The notes beneath the pieces were generated by a model. It ran no database searches. It was not told the DNA's origin and saw only the letters and a program-made list of their open reading frames with translations. 64,000 nucleotides of DNA from Edolisoma coerulescens (lineage: Eukaryota > Chordata > Aves > Passeriformes > Campephagidae), in NCBI GenBank assembly GCA_013397115.1, contig VWZW01006279.1, positions 1,199,752-1,263,751 on the forward strand, written 5' to 3'. How positions within the stretch are numbered: the first letter of the stretch is position 1; each line of letters starts with the position of its first letter. Positions 37,801-51,600 of this stretch are shown one piece after another. The position numbers and the translations under genes are program-made.

Positions 37801-40756
37801 GTAGTGCCTATGGCTTCTTCAGGGACCACTTGAAAAGGACAGTGCAGCTCAGCAGGCCCTTTGTAAATGTGTGGCCATGACACATTCATCAGTAACAATG
37901 ACCCCGTAATCATTTACAATGTCTTTGGGCCTCTGTGTGTAAAATAATGCTGCTATGCCAAACCAATGGAAAAAAAAATTGTGTCATGGTTGTGGCTTTA
38001 AAACCGGGACTGTGAAGCATTACTTGGAGGGATAAAATAACAAGTCGGAAGGGTGAGAAAACTTGAAAGGAAATAGACTTAGGGAAACAGAAGCTGGAAG
38101 TAATCAATAAATCATAGAATAAAGTAAAGAGAAAGAACCTTTAAAGTGCCCATCTTAAATGTCAAGAGTATTAGAACAAAAGAGCTCTAAGTGGGAGAAT
38201 GTGTGACAGGAAAATATGCTGAAACTCTGACAGAAAGTATATTCACTCCTGAGCATGGAAAACATACAGGCAATGAAGGGCAGCAGAGAAAAACAAAGAA
38301 ATTAGGCAATTGTGTATGTTCCTCTTCTTTGTATAGTCTGAACACACAGGATCAGTATTATTGTTCCTAGAAGATTCTGGGGAGTAAAACTGGTTAAAAA
38401 AACCCCAAACATCCCAGCAGTGGAAAAGATCCATTTTAAATTTTATAATATGCTGGGAATGTGTTATCACCTATGCATGAAGGTATGCCATCACCATTGC
38501 AGAGTAATAGGATCTTACTTATGTTGTACTATACCAAAAGAGAAACAGAGCCAAGGTGGAGTTGGTCTCATATTTATCTCTCGACAAATTCATACAGCTA
38601 AAATTTAGGATTTTTTCTAAGGACACTCTTCCAGTGATGCATTTAATCATACATAGCTCCAGCCACACATAGGTCTAGGCATATGTGTTGCCCTACTGAA
38701 ATCAATGTATATATCCATAAAGTTCAAGTTAAGCTGGTACTCATAATATTTTTCCAAGCTGGAGCCTAAGTGCTGATGGATTACCTAGTTAGCTATAAAT
38801 TGCATGGTTGCTTCTGGTTTTGGCTACTGGCTCAAAAATAGATCCCTATTCTGTATGAAGCAAACTTACAGTAACTGTTATTCATGTAATATAACAGATT
38901 CTTCTGGCACCACACACATGGACATTGTGAAACAAAATTTTCTCTTCAAATGGGGTTTGCAGTCAACTGAGAAAAGGCTGCGTAAGCTCTCCTTAGCTGA
39001 AACCTGTACTGAAAGAAACCACCCCACTTTGCTGTACCTTGAAGAGCAAAATTTGGGAAGCTCTCATAGAGGCTCCTGGGACGCATTCGTCCCAGTGAAA
39101 GGCAGACAGACAAACTTCTGGGCCTGTGCTTTGGGTGATGGGCTTCCTCAAGCATGGCAGATTTTAGGGCTTGTGCAGCTATTGTGACACAGAGCTGGGC
39201 CACAGGCATTCTTAAGAGCCCCGTTGGCACTGACCACTGCACAGGGCTTTTGTTTGGGCCAAGGGCCAAACAGATACCCTTTGCAATATGTGTGCAGTCA
39301 GGACACAACTGCAGTAAAAAGTCATTAAAAACCACACGTATTTCTTGTTGTGGAACTAAAGCATCACCTTAAAACCATGTGGACCACTCAGGAAGTGGCA
39401 GGGGAGAAAAAGTACATTGAATTGGTTGTGAAATACTGTCAGTTTAAATCAGGTAGTGGTATTTGATAGGGAAACAGAGAAGCTTAGTCCATTTTAAAGA
39501 GCCTTCATTAAACTATCTTGCTCTTCTGCTGTGTGCACATAAACGACAGTACTGATGTGCAACAGTAATGTCAGCAGGTAAACTGAGTGTTAATGTTTGT
39601 GTTAATGTTTCTGAGCATGCCCCCTATAAAAAGATGTTTCCAAAAACCTGATGGGTCTGACGTGAGCAGAGTGCTGAGTCAGGGAAAAAAAACAACTTAC
39701 TGCAAGTGCTCATTTGACAGCAAAGGATTTTGTAGTATGCCTCAACGAGACATTTAAAATTTCACTCATAATTTTATGAAATGTCTTTCATTTAAGTTGT
39801 CAAAGCCTGACAGGCTTGTTAACAGCATCAAGGGGTGAATGGTCCTTCATCTTCTTGCTCTTGCTCAACTGAATGATCGATGAACAAACTAAAGCTGACA
39901 GCTGCTGCGAAGATATCAAGAATTAAAGGAGATGCAGAAGATGTTTCTACTCCTTCCTTCTAATTCCGCCTAAAGAATTTGATATTCTGTTCAAGAAAAG
40001 TTGGAAAAGCAAGAACAGCAGTGGCTTAAATCCTGTCCTTAAGTTCAGATTTTCTGCCCACTCCAGCAAGGCCCACTAGACTGGAACAAGGCAGGGCAGC
40101 TCATGAGACTGGGGTCCCTTAGTTATTTTCTCTTTCCAGGGGTCTTCTTCCACCAGGAACCCAGGAGCTGAGAACCCACTAAAGGAATAAACACGAAAGG
40201 CTATCAGAGTGTCCCCAAGATTTACACAATATCTTGACAAATTTGACTCTAAGAACAGCAAAACAAGTATTTTTCTTAAGCAATTGTCCTCCATTAAAAT
40301 GCCAGCATTTTTTGGGTGACATTAGCTCTCACTTTAACTTAATGCCTTCAGTCCATGTCTAAGTTTCCCCCAAATTCTCCTGTAAAAAAAGTAGTGATGC
40401 ACATGAAATACAATGGTTTTTCATGGCATATCGATACTTGCTGAAAGCCAGTTTTGACTTTCAAGATGCACTTGAAACCTCATTCTAAGAATTAATGAGG
40501 GAACCAAAGCATGTTACATGAATAAATGGCCAGTCAGACTGGCTAAGTTTTGAACATAAGGTCAAGATTACAATAAACCAGGTGAATGACATGCAAACCA
40601 AGAGTGACTCCAATGTCAGGATGTGTAATACGCTGGGAGGACACACAAAGGGACATGGGGAAACTCCACATAGCCTGCTCAGGGACATTTTGTGATCGAT
40701 CAGGAAGTCAGACACCATTAAATAAATGATTCCTTAGAAGTTATTCAGCTCTCTCC
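31881..40756. other. Unique non-coding sequence, no gene seen
   Basis: This is nearly 9 kb of AT-leaning sequence with one nameable old relic (33029-33090). An 84-codon frame at 33843-34097 (plus) and 127-codon frames at 34334-34717 and 38804-39187 (plus) have no recognisable domain. The segment 37500-37800 has slightly more CpG than its surroundings. A 12-base tandem duplication (GTTAATGTTTGT/GTTAATGTTTCT) is at 39589-39612. Near 38112 an ATCATAGAAT string may be the remains of a CR1 tail. Confidence 0.5.
33029..33090. repeat. Ancient palindromic amniote repeat relic
   Basis: CCAAATTCTGCTCTT is followed by GCTCCATTGATGTGCCAGGGATGC and GCAGAGTCTGAC (segments abbreviated). The left motif is the typical terminal arm of the family, with the core CTCCATTGACTT decayed. 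It may be the same family as the relics at 3138 and 14561. Confidence 0.45.
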
Positions 40757-41260
40757 TATCAAGCCAGCAAGGTTTACACTGCCATTATTGCATGCTTGGC
40801 CAAACTGATAAACTCCAATAATGAGGTGACAGGCTTGGCATATTAGGGGAGAACAAAGGATGTGATTTCTCTCAACTTTGGCAGGACCTTCCGCATTGTG
40901 TCCCACAACACTACTTGCATAACGTTCAACAAACTGATGAATTACATAGTAAATAAATGGACAGTGGACTGGCAATTTACAGGTGGACTGTAAACTGGCA
41001 GAACTACCAAGTTCAAAGGCTTGTGATATGGCTGGCATGTCCAGCTGGAGGCCTGCCACTTTTTTTACCATGTAGGTAATTGAACAGTTGAATAAATTGC
41101 CCAGAAAGGATGTGGAGTTTCCATCTTTGGAGACATTGAAAGCCCCAGTGGACACAGCCCAGAGGACTGAGTTCTAGTTTACACTGCTTTAAGAAGGGGA
41201 GTTGGAGTAGATTATCTCCAGAGGTCCTTTCCCACCCCAGCCATTCTGTGATTCTGTGAC
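40757..41260 (+). mobile_element. CR1 LINE, internally deleted, forward orientation
   Basis: The left part (40757-41050) derives from the CR1 reverse-transcriptase ORF, with AAGCCAGCAAGGTTT, AATGAGGTGACAGGC, ATTAGGGGAGAACAAAGGATG and TTGTGTCCCACAACA (a decayed FD.VSH-type segment), ending in AGCTGGAGGCCTGCC. It then jumps to the 3' part (about 41075-41260): TTGCCCAGAAAGGATGTGG, CATCTTTGGAGACATTGAA, TTATCTCCAGAGGTCC and the tail ATTCTGTGATTCTGTGAC. Several hundred bases expected between these parts are missing. Many stop codons are present, so it is dead. Confidence 0.92.
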
Positions 41261-44200
41261 AGCCCTGTCTTTGTCTATATCTTGCAGGTATTGGCATACT
41301 GAATGCTTGTTGCTTTTATTCTAGGAATGGCACCATCAGTCAGTGTTTTTTACAGAAAGTGTATCAGTTTATTGTAATTTCCTTGACATACAAGCTGAAT
41401 TTACAACTCTATTGCCATCCTTATTTTTCCCATTTCTTACTTCAACTTTGCAGAATGCTCTCTAATGAATAAAGTCTATAGAGTATCTCACACAATGAGA
41501 AAAGGCAAGAACCGATTACCCTTTATTGAGAAAGAGTCATTTTTAAAGCTGCATTTGTTACCTCGTTCTGTTGAGTCAGCACAAAGCCTTTCTTACTTTG
41601 TTGCAGAGTAGTTTGTCTGCAGTGTGTGTACCACAGTGTCCTTTGTAAGCACGCAATATATAAGGTCTGGTATTCCTATCCCAGGGTTAGCAAATCTGCA
41701 GGGTGCCACTCTCCCAAGAGAAACTCAAGACATGGAAAGACACTTTCAGGAGCTGCATTTTCCTCCAATTTTGTAACGCCATCCATCTATCACCAATGGT
41801 GGATATTCCTTTTGTGACTCTGCCTGCTCCTCCTGTACCTATATATAATGCAAAAGAGTAACTTCCTACTCTCCACAGTGCTGTTTTACTACAGGCAGAT
41901 GCTATTTCTAAGTGCAGTGGTAGGTCTCAAATCAAAGATGTATCTGTTTCCCCTATAGCTTTAGGATTTGGGACAATCCGCAGGCTGGACTCTTAATGCC
42001 TCAGTCCTGATTCAGATGTTCCCCTGAGCCAGTATCTTTTTCCATGTCTCCCAGGGCAGATGCAACGTTGCCACTATTGTGACACCTCACGTCAGTTCTG
42101 AAAAACTTGTGTGGCTGCTACAAAGAGATCTCAGCTACCCACCAGAAAAAAAATCTCACGGAACTTCAGATAGAAGCAAAATTGACACTTATGCTGGGGG
42201 ATAAGAGAGTGGCACAGATAGCAGGGGAGAGAGAAGTGCTTGTGAAAGACTTCAGAATGAAGGGAATCCATTCTTGCTGATGAGAAGGCCTTGAGGAACT
42301 CAACCTAAAAAATATTGCATTGTTGTAAGAATGAGAAAAAAATCACCCATTACTACAAAAGTATCACAGGACTATTCAAGCACTCTGGAAGCTTTTCTGA
42401 AAACATGCCTTCTGGTAAGTTTTCGAGCTACAGAATTTTTTTTTTTAATTTTACATTTCAATTTTCCCTACTGTGTTACCTGTTATTTAAGGTCATTCTA
42501 CACATACATGTATAAATGTAAGTATAAATATGTGTATGCGTGCATGTGTGTGTGCAAGAATATAACCATATGTGCATATGTTTATTTATTTGCATCCTGT
42601 GTGTGTGTGTACAACTACCACAGCAGAATTCTTCAGATGCAGAAATGTTTTGCAATACATTAATTTTTGCCTTCTTCCTGCACTTGTTATGCCAGCACCA
42701 ATTAACTTACAGGGACTATTTGTAGTGCAGTGGCCCTCAACTGAGGTGGCAGTGAGCTCAAAAATAATTTTAGGCCGATATTTAAGCAGAGTTGTGTGCT
42801 AAAACACAGGGGGTGTGTATTTGTGTATGAGGCTCATCCTGCCCTGCACTGCTGCCCAGCTGCTAAGTGAACAGTCCCCAACCCTCATCCCAGAGTGAAG
42901 CAGGATGCTGGGGAGCATGGAGACAGGGTACTCTTCAGCACCCCAAGAGATGCATCTAACAACAAGCAACCTGTGCTGTTTGCCAGTGCCTGATGCTGAT
43001 TATAAACTTCTATGTTGGGAACTCGAGATGTGGCTACATAGCGAAAGTTGGAGCTAAGCCCTTTGGGGCAGGGATGCCCCATCTGTTCCCGAAAACCACC
43101 CTGCTCCATCCAAGGCTTCAGGGCGGCACAGGGCTGAAACTCTCCTGGGAACATCACTGGTGGGCAGGGAATCAACCAGGTCGTGGAGTCCTCTTCAACC
43201 CACCCAGTGCATGTGCTGAAGTTAGTCACTACCAGTAGCTGCTATATTTATAGAGGGATGTCGTAAGTTTGACGTAAGACACGACTTGTTTTTTCTGTAC
43301 AGCAGGGCAAAGGTGCCTTTCTCCTCCCCTTCTTCAGTTTTTGGATAAACCCTTACTTGTTTTCACAGGAACATTAGCTCAAATCTGCTGCTACTGTGCG
43401 CAGCTGATAAAACTATTGCTTGGAAAGACCATATGTCACATGGAACTACTCAAGAGGCATAAAGCCCCACTTTTTGCTGATCCTTTAAAGATACGATTTT
43501 ATGCTCAGTTAAAATGGAAAAGAGCATTATGTTTAAAGATAAACCCACTTACTGTGCAACCACTTTGCTAAATTCTGTCACCAAGTTACTTGTAAGTAAG
43601 ACATTTGGACCGCCTTTTAAAAAAAAAAAAAGTTGTTGCACATGGTTTTCTCCTTGTTTATCAGTTGCTATGACAATGCTAATGACAATATCACCACAGA
43701 CAAGGACTAAAATCTTTTACTCGAGACAAGAAAAGACAAAATCAGTTCTGAGGAGAAAGTTCCCTTTATTAATATACTTCTTGTTCCCCTCTTTGACCCA
43801 TGTAGTTGACCAATATTCAGGGTCCCTACAGGTTGTTTCTGTTTGGAGAACAAACGGATGAGGGAGTGAACTGAGCTTTTTAATGTGCTTCTGTTTGTTT
43901 AGAAAGAATTTACACAATGTCCCGTTACTCTGGGCACAGTGGGAGCCAAAACAATAGTCAGTGTTTTCTCTTTTCATACTTTCAAGCTTCTTTTGAGCCA
44001 CAGCTCAAGTTATCTCTCTCTTAGGTTTCTCTCAAGGTCAGGTTACAAGGGTTTTCCTTGCTGGCTCTGGCATGTCCTTGCTACTTGCTATGTCTGCTTC
44101 TCTGATGTTTCTGCTGTCACTTTCTGAGTTGCTCCATTTCATCATATGCCACCTTGTCCCCAGCCTTTGCAGTTGGATCCTGGAGAAGTGCCTCAGCCCC

Positions 44201-45612
44201 CACGGTTCAGCACTGTAGACGTGTGCCGCGGTACGTAGGGTGCGGAATGTTATGGTGCGGCTCCTGGAGTCTCAATGAGGATGTCCCAAAAAGGAGGCAG
44301 TTCTTTTCCTAGGGAAAGGAAGCTTTCTCACCCACCATCTTCAGTGAGGTTTCATGGCTGACTTTCAGCATAACACCGAATTTATTTCCAACAGCGTATT
44401 TTTGCTCCCTGTCAGATCAGTTTCTCTACAGTAGTGCTATAAGGTGGGGGAGCAGAAAATATGTTACTATTTCCTAACAAAACAGCCTCTGATGCAACTA
44501 TAATAAAGTTGTGAAAAAGTCCTAGAGGACTTAAACAGATTTGACAGCATTTAATTTCCATAAATTTAGGGCCTGATCCTGATTTTCTTTTGCTAATGAG
44601 TACTAGAGGGAGATAATGCATGATTTTTTCAGACAAACTAAAGACAGAAATAATGGCCCAGCTCAGCAGTGAAAGACAGGTGTGGGATTGAGCTGTTGGG
44701 ACTTTTCTATGGCCAAAAGAGGTAATTTCAGCATTCCTGCTCTGGGTTAGACTCATCTCTGCTGTGACCAACAGGTCTCCTGTCCAGGCCTGACTGAGCT
44801 ACACAGACACTGCTTCTGGCAGTAGCTCTGCTGCTGGCCCTTGGGGCTCTTTGATTGGAACAAAGGTTGCATATAGCATAATCTCCACTCAGACAGGGAA
44901 AGGTCTTTGATTTTGAACAGCAAAAACTCGTAAGAGTTGCATTTTCTTTTCCTTTTAAGGAAACAGACACAAGCAGTTTTAATTTATCTCATGTTTATGC
45001 CACAGCTACTAACATGGCCCATTCGACACATAAGGAAACTGCTTCTAGTTGCTCTCAGGCATGATACATCTCTGGTTTTCATATACTTTCTTTTTAGCAT
45101 TTCTTCCATAAAGCTATGTCCTACCAACTTCCCACCTTCATATTTATGTAGGTGATGGTCTGTGGTGGGCTCCAGTGCAGATTCTGAATGGAAAAGATCC
45201 TCTGGTATGACCTCACAGACCTACAGCTTTGGAAACAACTCCTTCACTACCGCAGATGAACCAGCTATAATTTTCTGAAGGCCCCAGCATCACAAATGGA
45301 TGTCTTTGGCCACATTCACAGCAGTAATACTTTGGCACTGATGAGACAGTCAAAAGTTGTCTTTCTAGACTGTGTTGCCACCCATTAAACTGGGGTGGGC
45401 ACGGACCTGCCAGCACTGGTGAACTTCACATCATGAAAAACCTCTTAATTCAATAGAACTTCATTTAAATGGAATTTCATATGCCAGAACAGAGGAAGCT
45501 TGCACCTTTAACTAAAAATCTCAGGCCATCCGCACATGCACCCAGTCCTTAGTCCCTAGGAAATGCCCTTTGCTGAGACCATTATTTCTTAATTAACAGA
45601 CAGTGAACAGTA
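41261..45612. other. Unique non-coding sequence, no gene seen
   Basis: Frames up to 136 codons near here overlap the CR1 and reflect its old coding sequence. Others (115, 119 codons) are featureless. A small CpG-dense spot lies at 44202-44258. AGGGCCTGATCCTGATTTTC near 44568 resembles the end of an old palindromic repeat. TG-rich sequence lies at 42530-42610. Confidence 0.5.
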
Positions 45613-45660
45613 TATATTTGGTTTAGCCTTTGAAACCTATATTTGATTTAGCCTTTGAGA
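45613..45660. repeat. 25-base tandem duplication
   Basis: TATATTTGGTTTAGCCTTTG with AAACC is followed directly by TATATTTGATTTAGCCTTTG with AGA. The two copies differ at one base over the first 20, implying a fairly recent local duplication. Confidence 0.9.
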
Positions 45661-48600
45661 AAAAAGGTGAGTTTTCTCCAAGCACTGTAGAGGGTAAGCA
45701 TCTCTTCGCATGAAGCATCCAGTTATGGGTATACTGTATGTAAACTAAAGTGATTGATTCTGCTGAGTTCTCAGCAGAAGATGGAGGCTGGGATGATCAT
45801 GTCTTCTCAAGACAGGTATTCTGAACAGTAGGAAAATGGATTTGGAGGCCAGCGGGGAGGGGGAGTCATTAATTTTCACTTTAAAACTTTGAAGGAAGCA
45901 GTGCAAAAACCTCTAGTAAAATTGTCACAATAAGATTGCCAAAAGAGGCATTAGGTATTCTCAGGCTTACAGGTTATTAATTTATTACATTGTCAATAAA
46001 TTGATAGTCACTAGGTCAGAGTCTTAGTAAAAGATCTCCCCTCTCAAGCAAGTATCTTTAGCAGTCCACTCTACAATGATCACGCTCTGTCATACTCTCA
46101 GAACAAGGATTTGAGAACTCGTCACTCAGCCCTGAATCTGTGGATCAATCCTAGATTTGTGCAAGTTGGTACATGTCCCAGTCTGATCCAGGCCAGAGGG
46201 GAGCACTCAAGCTTATTTCTCTTGAACCTGCCACGTGACTGGGCTTCATGCTGCCTGTATCCTTACACTGACCTTTTGCTGGCTACAAGACAGCAGTCAG
46301 TCTCAGTCAGCACAAAGCTGGGTGTTGAAGATAACCCATCAACATTTTTGGAACCAGTGCAAACCCAGTGTCAGCACTTGCCATACAAGTCTAGCTGAGA
46401 TATATTTGATGGCGTATGGGGAGCACTGGAACTGGACTTAAAGCACCGAGCCACAGCCCCAGAAGCATGCTCTAAATGTAAGGGGATTACTTTATGAGGC
46501 CATTATGCCTTAATCTCTCCTTTTGGATGTGTTCCACTTTGCTCACAATGCTTTCACATTCACTGAGTCAGGGAGCATGAGACTAACTCTTCAGTGAAGG
46601 GTTCAGGGTTCCAGCACAGACTGAGGCACCTCATTACAGTAGAACAGCATCAACAGGACCAACAAGCCACCTCCAGCCCCACAATACTCACTGGCCTGCT
46701 TAGCCACACATTTTTGGAGGAGGACAGATAGAGCATTTGAGGTAACTGATATCCCCATCCCCATGCTCTAGCTGAGACCACTGGCCATGAGGGAGAAGGG
46801 TTCAGTCTCATCCTGTCCTTTCCTACCCAGCCACCACGTGTGCACCCCACTCTTTTCCAGTGCAAGCTGTAAGAGCTCTGTGGACCTGGGCTAGTGCAGC
46901 AATCCCACAGAGAGGTTCCAAACATCTCGCTGCACCTTCCTGCCTGTGTCCTCCATCCTGCCTGCATCCTGCCACAGCACATGTTTTCTTCTGTTTATGG
47001 CGCCTGGCTTAAGGCTGCCAGGTGCCTTGGCAGGCAGTTTCCCCCATCCTAACCTGACTGGTAGCACTTGACTGACAAAATTCACGTATCAGGTCAGCAT
47101 CTCCTTTGTGCCACTGGCAAACAAGCTGTCACGATTAGTTTAAAGCTTCACCATGTTTAAAGAGGCCAGATAGGTGGTTTATTCCTTCCCTCATCCTTAC
47201 ACCCTCCTCCCTTTCTATCAGGAACACCATTTGCTGCTACACTAATGTTTGCAGCAGTTATTATCAGCAAACTGACCTGGGACTTGCCATCATCCCACGA
47301 AAGCAAGCCTACCCTCAGCTTTGTTAGGAGTGATCTAGTTCCAGGTTTTTATTCAGTGGCATTCTCAGTTTTGCTCTTGCTGATCATAAGCAGCTTTTTG
47401 ATGAAAATCAGTACTCTTGACACTTAGTTAAAGCCACCTCTTGTTTAACCCCATAGGCCAAAGGCCTCCTCAGTCAAAGGCTGTGACCCCTGAACATTAG
47501 GTTAGACTGCACAGACTGACTGTTGTCACTAGCTATAGCCATGCCTATCTTTGGAAGTAAAATATTAACAAACCCCTGTGGGAAAAAAAAAATTCTGACT
47601 TGATGATAGCATTTCACACTTTCTAAACAAAAAGCAAGGTAGAGCATAATCAGCTCCTTGTTCTTTTGCTTAGCTGTTATTCCTGACTAAAAATGTTTGC
47701 TCAAAAAGTCACTGCAAAGTCTTTTTCCAGTCGCATATGCTTAAGATTATTACTGTTTTGAAAAACTGACATCAGCTGCTTGTGCCCTGCTTTGTTGTCT
47801 ACAGTATTCCAAAGACAGTTAGCAAAAGTCCTGGAAACCCCCATCCTGTGGCACATGTTTTCTCTCCTCTTTCAGAACAGTTCCATTATGCCACTTTTGG
47901 AGGGCTTGATATTTTGTTCCTAATACTGATTTAGAAGCATCTGCTAATAAATTGACAGGTTGTGACACCTTCCCATAATTTTAGAGCTTCTTCACCTTAG
48001 CTTCTGAGTGCTGCTTTTATGGTTTCAGAAGGCTTTTTGTTCACGCAGCTTCCATCTTGAGTAGCTCGCTGAATGGGGTTGTCAAGACAGCTATGTTTCA
48101 TGTACATTTTTCCTGGAACTGAATTCAGTGTTGCCTATAAAATTAAAAATCCTCTGTCTGCAGCAGCTTTCATTCTGCAATGCCTAGCTTTTGATTTCTG
48201 TGATTTCTCATCTTGCTGGCATCAAATCTATAAAATACTTTCATACAGAGATTGTTTTTATTGGTTGCATTGAAATTCATCCTCTTCAGTGGGCTACCCT
48301 CTTTCATTACACACCTAAAAAATCCAGGCTCATCATTTGCTCTGTGTTGTGTCCAGTGTGTTCACTGGGAATAGAATGTCTGAATATCTGTATCCAGCAA
48401 ATGGGAAACCAGTTGTCATTAGAGCCTTGTTTCTACTCTTTAACATTTGCACCGTGGCACCACTCAGCGGCCCTGGCAAATGAAGCTCTTTTTAGTTGGG
48501 ATCTGTGCATATCTATATGAAAAGCGAGCATGTACTCTAAATAATTATTAGCAGATGAAATAATTCTTTGCTAAATGTAGCTTGCCAGCAATATAGTTTT

Positions 48601-51600
48601 TCTTGGTCTAAGATGCATACCTTCTGTCTCCAGCAACGTGTCATTACAATGAGGCTTTTTTTCTACCTTTGGTTGGCAGATTCCTGCTCTATGGCTTACT
48701 TCTAAGGGAGGTCTCTGACAGGTAACGAGACAAGTAAGCCTAATGTCAGCCTGTGGGTGTAAACTGGCCACACAAGGATTAATATTTGCTTCAGGCACAA
48801 CTAAAAAACAAACAAACAAATNTAAGGTGGAAAGCCACTTATTTACAGACTGGACACACTGTATTTGTGGAAGTCATTGTTTTAAACTTTGAAATACTTT
48901 TTGTTTTTCCTGTGAAATAACCAAAGACAGCAAGTGACTGAGAGCACTGAACAAGGGTCCAGAGCAAAAACATCAAGTAAAAATGGTAGGCAAAGGTAGG
49001 GTCTGATTTTTTTGGCTCTGAATGACAGTGTTTGAAGTTGGGCATACAGAGGAGGTAATCAATTACGAGCAATCCACGGATTCTTTCCTAGGGCTCACTG
49101 AGACTTACCTGAAGTCCAGAAGTCTGAAATCTGTGCTAGGCATATGTCTTTTCCTCAGCCTTCTTCCACAGGTGCACCTGCAAGTATGGAAATAGAAACC
49201 TGTTTGCTGGGACAACTGATGAGACACAGCCACATTTCACCCGGGGGCTGCTTAGGTGGGGAGCCTGAAAAGTCAGGAAGAACACCCAATCCTTTTAAAA
49301 ATCAGGCATGACAAGAACTAGTGGGATCTCTTTTTATCAAAGATTGCTGGCAATATAGTTCAGGACAGGGAGGGGGCAAATAACTAATTTTTCCCAAAAT
49401 TTCCTATTTCTAATTACAAATACTAGACACATTTTTAAAATCTGAATGTTATTTTCATGGCTAGTTTTAAATATTATATTAACGGCTAAGTTTTATACAG
49501 TTCTTTTCACACTACGTCTTCACATATTCATAACTAGTTGGTGCTGTGTGCATTATTATTACTTATGTGGTAAGAGGGCAGTTGAAAAACGGTTTAATTT
49601 TACTGGCCTATCACTAAGCACTCCTGCTATCTAGTAAACAATGGCAACACTTACAAATATCCTATTTGTTTTGTAATGAAATAATATGGACAGCCTGAGC
49701 ATTACAACACAAACCGGAGGCACTCTGTACTAAGAAAGAAGACAGCTATACTAAATGGATATCACTATCTTTATCTGTCACTAATTTATCTGTTACTAAT
49801 TACTCTTAATAATTTTTTTTAAAGAACACTTCTAAAAAAATGTAAATAGAAACTTGAAAAGAAAAAAAAAATCCTTCTCATCTCTGAATAAGACTTTGAA
49901 AATGGTTATAATTTCTGCTTTTTCCTAGATTTTAAAAAAAAAAAAAAAAGCAAAAACCACCTTAACTATTTCCAGTGAAATATAAAATCTGAACTTCCCC
50001 CAGATACAAAGATAACAAAGACTTTCAGTAGCATGTTGCTGATCTTGTTACCAAACAAATTTGTATTTGGAGGTTTTTTTTGGTGGTATCACTAATAATA
50101 GCTTACACTCGAAATACTTCCTTTTTGAATTACATGCCAGGTCACATTCTACGTTTATTATGCATTATGCACTTATACTAGCTCACAGGTATTTTGGGGA
50201 TACCATCCATCATAAAACTGGGACAGATTTTGCAGTCTCCTACCTAGTTCATTCTACCTTCTCTTTTTTTAATGACTTACATTAAAAGTATCACCTTAGA
50301 AACACCACAATATAGTGAACTCTCACTTGCTTTTTCACACCTAAATTCCTGGATGAAGACTTTAACAATAGACCTGTGGTGAATTCCTTTCCAAATCACC
50401 AGTATGGGTCAGTTCTATCACACTCCATGACAGACGATTTGGGTAAGTTTTGGATGAAGGTGAGAAGTTGTTTCTTGCTTTGGTTTCTATTACACTTTTA
50501 TGCAGTGTATAGGTTACTTATGTTATTTATTCTGATGCTTTAATAAATCATTGCACTTTCATGTCTTTTCTTGGTTGTTTGATGTTGTATGATACTCGCC
50601 ACTCAAAAGTGGTGTGAGAAGGGACAGCTTCCCTTCTGTGTTTAGAACGGGGAATTCTGTTTCAGCTCTGTTGTGACTGTTGACAAACACCGACAAGGGC
50701 AGCCTTGGCCAGTTAACCTTTTGTAAAGTTATGCCAAACCAATTGCAAAAGTCCAATGTGAAGCACTCATCTTCAGCCTCCCAGCTGCCAAATACACCAG
50801 AGTTTTCTTACCCACTGTATTTTCCTAAGCAAGCACACCAGTTGGGTGCAAGATAATTCACTTGTGTATCTTGATATTTTGCACACCTTTTCTGCTAATG
50901 TTTCCTCCTCTCACCACCTACAACCATTTCCCCAATGCCAACACATTTTTTATATGATCTGTGGCTGATGGCTGAAAAATCCCCCAAACCTCCAATTGCT
51001 ATTTACGATGTGATTAGACAGGTCAAGTTTAATTTCAGCACCGTGCATGAATCTGTTATCCAATCATCCTAATGATACACTACTCAAACCAGCAGTGGGG
51101 CTGAGGATGGAAAGAAAACCTTGATTGTAAGTTGTCTGCCAATAATTGGAGTTTATTATGAAAGAACACTAACGCAATCATCCTTGGCTCCCTTTGCCAA
51201 AGGTAGGGAACATCCCTATCTCTTCATTGTCACTGTACCTGGAGCTGTGTGACAGATGAGTAAAGGTATGCCAGAAAGAATGCAGCACTGCGGGAGGGAC
51301 TGCTTTTCTTCAGGGTTAAGGCAAGGGTATGCTTAATCAAATCAGCACCTTTAAGAAAATACCATCTTTCAGGTAGAAGACACAGCCCCTCCTCAGCTGA
51401 ATATTACTCTCCAGGTTACACAATCCAGCCTGCTGAATCAAGAAACCACCAGTGGCAGTCCCAGGTAACTTGTTTTGGTTTGCCATTTCATCAGTTGTTG
51501 CACGTGTTTGAGGCACTCCCCTGTTTAGCGGAAGATGCCTCCTTGCAAGGGCACAGCTTCTTGGATGGCATACACACCTTGCTGCACACCCTGCCAGGGC

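Noticed and set aside
38105..38165. ATCATAGAATAAAG segment as a CR1 3' end
   Set aside because: Only the tail-like 10 bases match clearly. The following sequence does not continue as CR1 with any confidence.
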